33,961 bases of DNA from contig JALJPA010000024.1 in NCBI GenBank assembly GCA_022969215.1, forward strand, positions 1 to 33,961, given 5' to 3'. The translations under genes were made by a program, and so were the position numbers. Below are positions 31,815 to 33,961 of the stretch, one piece after another. This DNA comes from Colwellia sp. (GTDB lineage Bacteria; Pseudomonadota; Gammaproteobacteria; Enterobacterales; Alteromonadaceae). Position 1 is the stretch's first letter. Every line of letters begins with the position of its first letter. The notes beneath the pieces are model-generated. The model had not been told where the DNA came from and did not search any database. It saw only the letters and a program-made list of their open reading frames with translations.

Positions 31815-33917
31815 ATGCAATTAGCCGCTTATTTTAATCAATTTGATAAATCGAAGTTACGTCATTTCTCTGGGTTGGGTACTCCAATTTTAGTTATGGC
31901 AGCCTTAGGTATGGTTATCTTACCCATGCCACCTTGGTTATTAGATATCCTATTTTCCTTTAATATTGCACTATCTCTTGTGGTGTTACTGATTACCGTT
32001 TACACCTTAAAACCCCTAGATTTCGGCTCCTTTCCGGCCGTTTTACTGGTAGCAACTATTTTGCGTTTAGCACTGAATGTCGCCAGTACTCGGGTAGTCC
32101 TATTAGAAGGGCATGAAGGCCCTCAAGCCGCGGGTAAAGTTATTGAAGCATTTGGCTCAGTCGTTATTGGTGGTAATTATGCTGTTGGTATCGTGGTGTT
32201 TTTAATCTTAATCATTATTAACTTTGTTGTGGTCACTAAAGGTGCTGGTCGAATTGCAGAAGTGACAGCGCGTTTTACTTTAGATGCTATGCCTGGTAAA
32301 CAAATGGCAATTGATGCCGACTTAAATGCGGGTTTTATCACCCAAGAGGAAGCAAAAGAACGCCGTACTGAAGTGACCAGTGAAGCAGATTTTTATGGTT
32401 CTATGGATGGTGCCAGTAAATTCGTAAAAGGTGATGCCATAGCGGGTATTCTCATTCTTTTCATCAACCTGATTGGTGGCTTGATTATTGGTATGGTGCA
32501 GCATGATTTAGCATTCGGACAAGCAGTTGAAATTTATACATTACTAACTATTGGTGATGGTCTTGTCGCTCAAATACCAGGGTTGTTGTTATCGGTTGGT
32601 ACTGCCATTGTGGTTACCCGTCAAAATACCTCCCAGGATATGGGCGAGCAGGTGAGCAGCCAATTAGGCCAAGAAAAATCGCTTTATATTGCCGCGGGTA
32701 TCATGTTTGTTATGGGCGTAATCCCGGGTATGCCACATTTTGTCTTTATATTATTTGCAGTTATTATTTCAGCCACTGCCTTTTTCGGTGCTAAAAAGAA
32801 AGAAAATAAAGCGGTTGAATTGGCAAAAATAGAACAAGATGAGCAAGTACAGCATCAACAAAAAGAAGATGATGTGAAAGAGTTGGATTGGGATGATGTC
32901 AATCATGTTGATATTATTGGTCTAGAAATCGGTTATCGCCTAATCCCTCTGGTAGATAAAGCCCAAGGTGGTGAATTACTAAGTCGTATTAAAGGTGTGC
33001 GCAAAAAATTATCGCAAGAGTTTGGCTTTTTAGTACCGGCAGTACATATTCGAGATAATCTAGATTTAGACCCAAACAGTTATCAAATATCGCTTATGGG
33101 CGTTGTAGTAGGCACCGCGCAAATTCGTCACGACCAAGAACTTGCCATTAACCCGGGACAGGTTTTTGGCACCCTTGATGGTGTTGCCACTAAAGATCCT
33201 GCCTTTGGTTTAGATGCTACTTGGATTAATCAAAATCAACGAGATCAGGCGCAAACACTAGGTTACACCGTAGTTGATTCAGCAACGGTATTGGCCACGC
33301 ATTTAAGTCAGATATTAACCAATAATGCCGCTCAGCTGCTTGGTCATGAAGAAGTACAAAACTTATTGGACTTACTTGCTAAAAATTATCCTAAGTTAGT
33401 TGAAGGCTTTGTTCCTGATACTCTTACTTTGGGCACGGTTGTTAAAGTACTACAAAGCCTAATGAACGAAGGTGTTGCTGTACGTGATATGCGCTCTATA
33501 GTGCAAACGCTTGTTGAATACGGTCCGAAAAGCCAAGATGCTGAAGTGCTCACTGCCGCGGTACGCATTAGTATTAGAAAGTTTATTATCCAAGATCTAG
33601 TTGGTAGCGCACAAGAAGTGCCCGTCATAACTTTGGCTCCAGAATTGGAACAGATGTTGCATCAGTCTATGCAGATGGCAGGAGATGATGGCGCTGGTAT
33701 TGAACCTGGCTTAGCGGAACGCTTACAAAAATCATTAACTGAAGGAGCAAACCAGCAAGAAATGGCGGGTGATACTCCAATATTATTAACGTCGGGAATA
33801 TTGCGTCAGGTATTGGCTAAGTTTGTGAAATACACCATACCAAGTTTACGCGTGATTTCTTATCAAGAAATACCTGATGATAAACAAATTAAAATCGTTA
33901 GTGCTATCGGGCAGTAA
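31815..33917 (+). CDS. flhA: FlhA, export-gate ring protein (700 aa)
   Basis: Nonameric gate protein whose cytoplasmic ring receives chaperone-substrate complexes. The N-terminal ~320 residues hold about eight membrane spans (for example LDILFSFNIALSLVVLLITV, AVGIVVFLILIIINFVVVTK). The conserved FHIPEP-family block is visible (TARFTLDAMPGKQMAIDADL, then VSSQLGQEKSLY after the GDGLVAQIPGLLLS segment). The soluble domain (about 345-700) includes the LGATWINQNQRDQAQ-like segment (LDATWINQNQRDQA) and LLTSGILRQVLAKFV. Full family length. The next gene (flhF is expected) lies beyond the window. Confidence 0.97.
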   Translation: MQLAAYFNQFDKSKLRHFSGLGTPILVMAALGMVILPMPPWLLDILFSFNIALSLVVLLITVYTLKPLDFGSFPAVLLVATILRLALNVASTRVVLLEGHEGPQAAGKVIEAFGSVVIGGNYAVGIVVFLILIIINFVVVTKGAGRIAEVTARFTLDAMPGKQMAIDADLNAGFITQEEAKERRTEVTSEADFYGSMDGASKFVKGDAIAGILILFINLIGGLIIGMVQHDLAFGQAVEIYTLLTIGDGLVAQIPGLLLSVGTAIVVTRQNTSQDMGEQVSSQLGQEKSLYIAAGIMFVMGVIPGMPHFVFILFAVIISATAFFGAKKKENKAVELAKIEQDEQVQHQQKEDDVKELDWDDVNHVDIIGLEIGYRLIPLVDKAQGGELLSRIKGVRKKLSQEFGFLVPAVHIRDNLDLDPNSYQISLMGVVVGTAQIRHDQELAINPGQVFGTLDGVATKDPAFGLDATWINQNQRDQAQTLGYTVVDSATVLATHLSQILTNNAAQLLGHEEVQNLLDLLAKNYPKLVEGFVPDTLTLGTVVKVLQSLMNEGVAVRDMRSIVQTLVEYGPKSQDAEVLTAAVRISIRKFIIQDLVGSAQEVPVITLAPELEQMLHQSMQMAGDDGAGIEPGLAERLQKSLTEGANQQEMAGDTPILLTSGILRQVLAKFVKYTIPSLRVISYQEIPDDKQIKIVSAIGQ

Positions 33918-33961
33918 CAACAAGTCAAAGTTATGCAGGTCATAGCTTAACTAAGAGCAAA

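Noticed and set aside
1-33961. CRISPR array, tRNA, rRNA or complete insertion sequence
   Set aside because: No regularly spaced direct repeats, no cloverleaf or rRNA-like sequence and no transposase frame were recognised.

Overview
The window is about 34 kb of one polar-flagellum locus from an AT-rich marine gammaproteobacterium. The gene order (flgL, flagellins, flaG, fliD, flrABC, fliE to fliR, flhB, flhA), the sigma-54/sigma-28 promoter logic and the protein sequences fit Alteromonadales such as Colwellia, Thalassotalea or relatives. The genus is an inference from composition and style, not a database result.

Layout. Positions 2-406 are the 3' end of flgL. Three complete tandem flagellin genes follow (595-5692), then flaG and fliD (5856-8109), all on the plus strand. 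From 8155 to 11670 every gene is on the minus strand: an unrecognised 103-aa protein, a FliT-like protein, fliS, an unrecognised 95-aa protein, and a fourth flagellin carrying a zinc-metalloprotease insert (HEMTH plus a downstream glutamate), i.e. a flagellinolysin. From 11901 the plus strand resumes with flrA, flrB and flrC, then fliEFGHIJKLMNOPQR, flhB and flhA. The window ends just after flhA.

How it works together. FlrA (sigma-54 activator) is expected to switch on flrBC and basal-body genes. Good -24/-12 elements lie in front of flrB, fliE, flhA and flagellin 1. FlrB/FlrC then drive later genes. Sigma-28 elements lie in front of flagellin 3 and, on the minus strand, the protease flagellin, so the latter looks like a late filament gene co-regulated with ordinary flagellin. 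FliS, FliT, FliD and FlaG serve filament export and capping. FliF/G/M/N form the MS ring and switch, FliH/I/J the export ATPase, FliO/P/Q/R/FlhB/FlhA the export gate, and FliK controls hook length.

Most notable: the proteolytic flagellin with its own FliA-type promoter; the minus-strand block that interrupts the order usually seen in Vibrio/Shewanella and carries two small unknown genes; two MITE-like elements with terminal inverted repeats inserted in regulatory gaps (between flrC and fliE, and between flhB and flhA); and several strong inverted repeats at promoters and start sites. No tRNA, rRNA, CRISPR array or intact transposase gene was seen.
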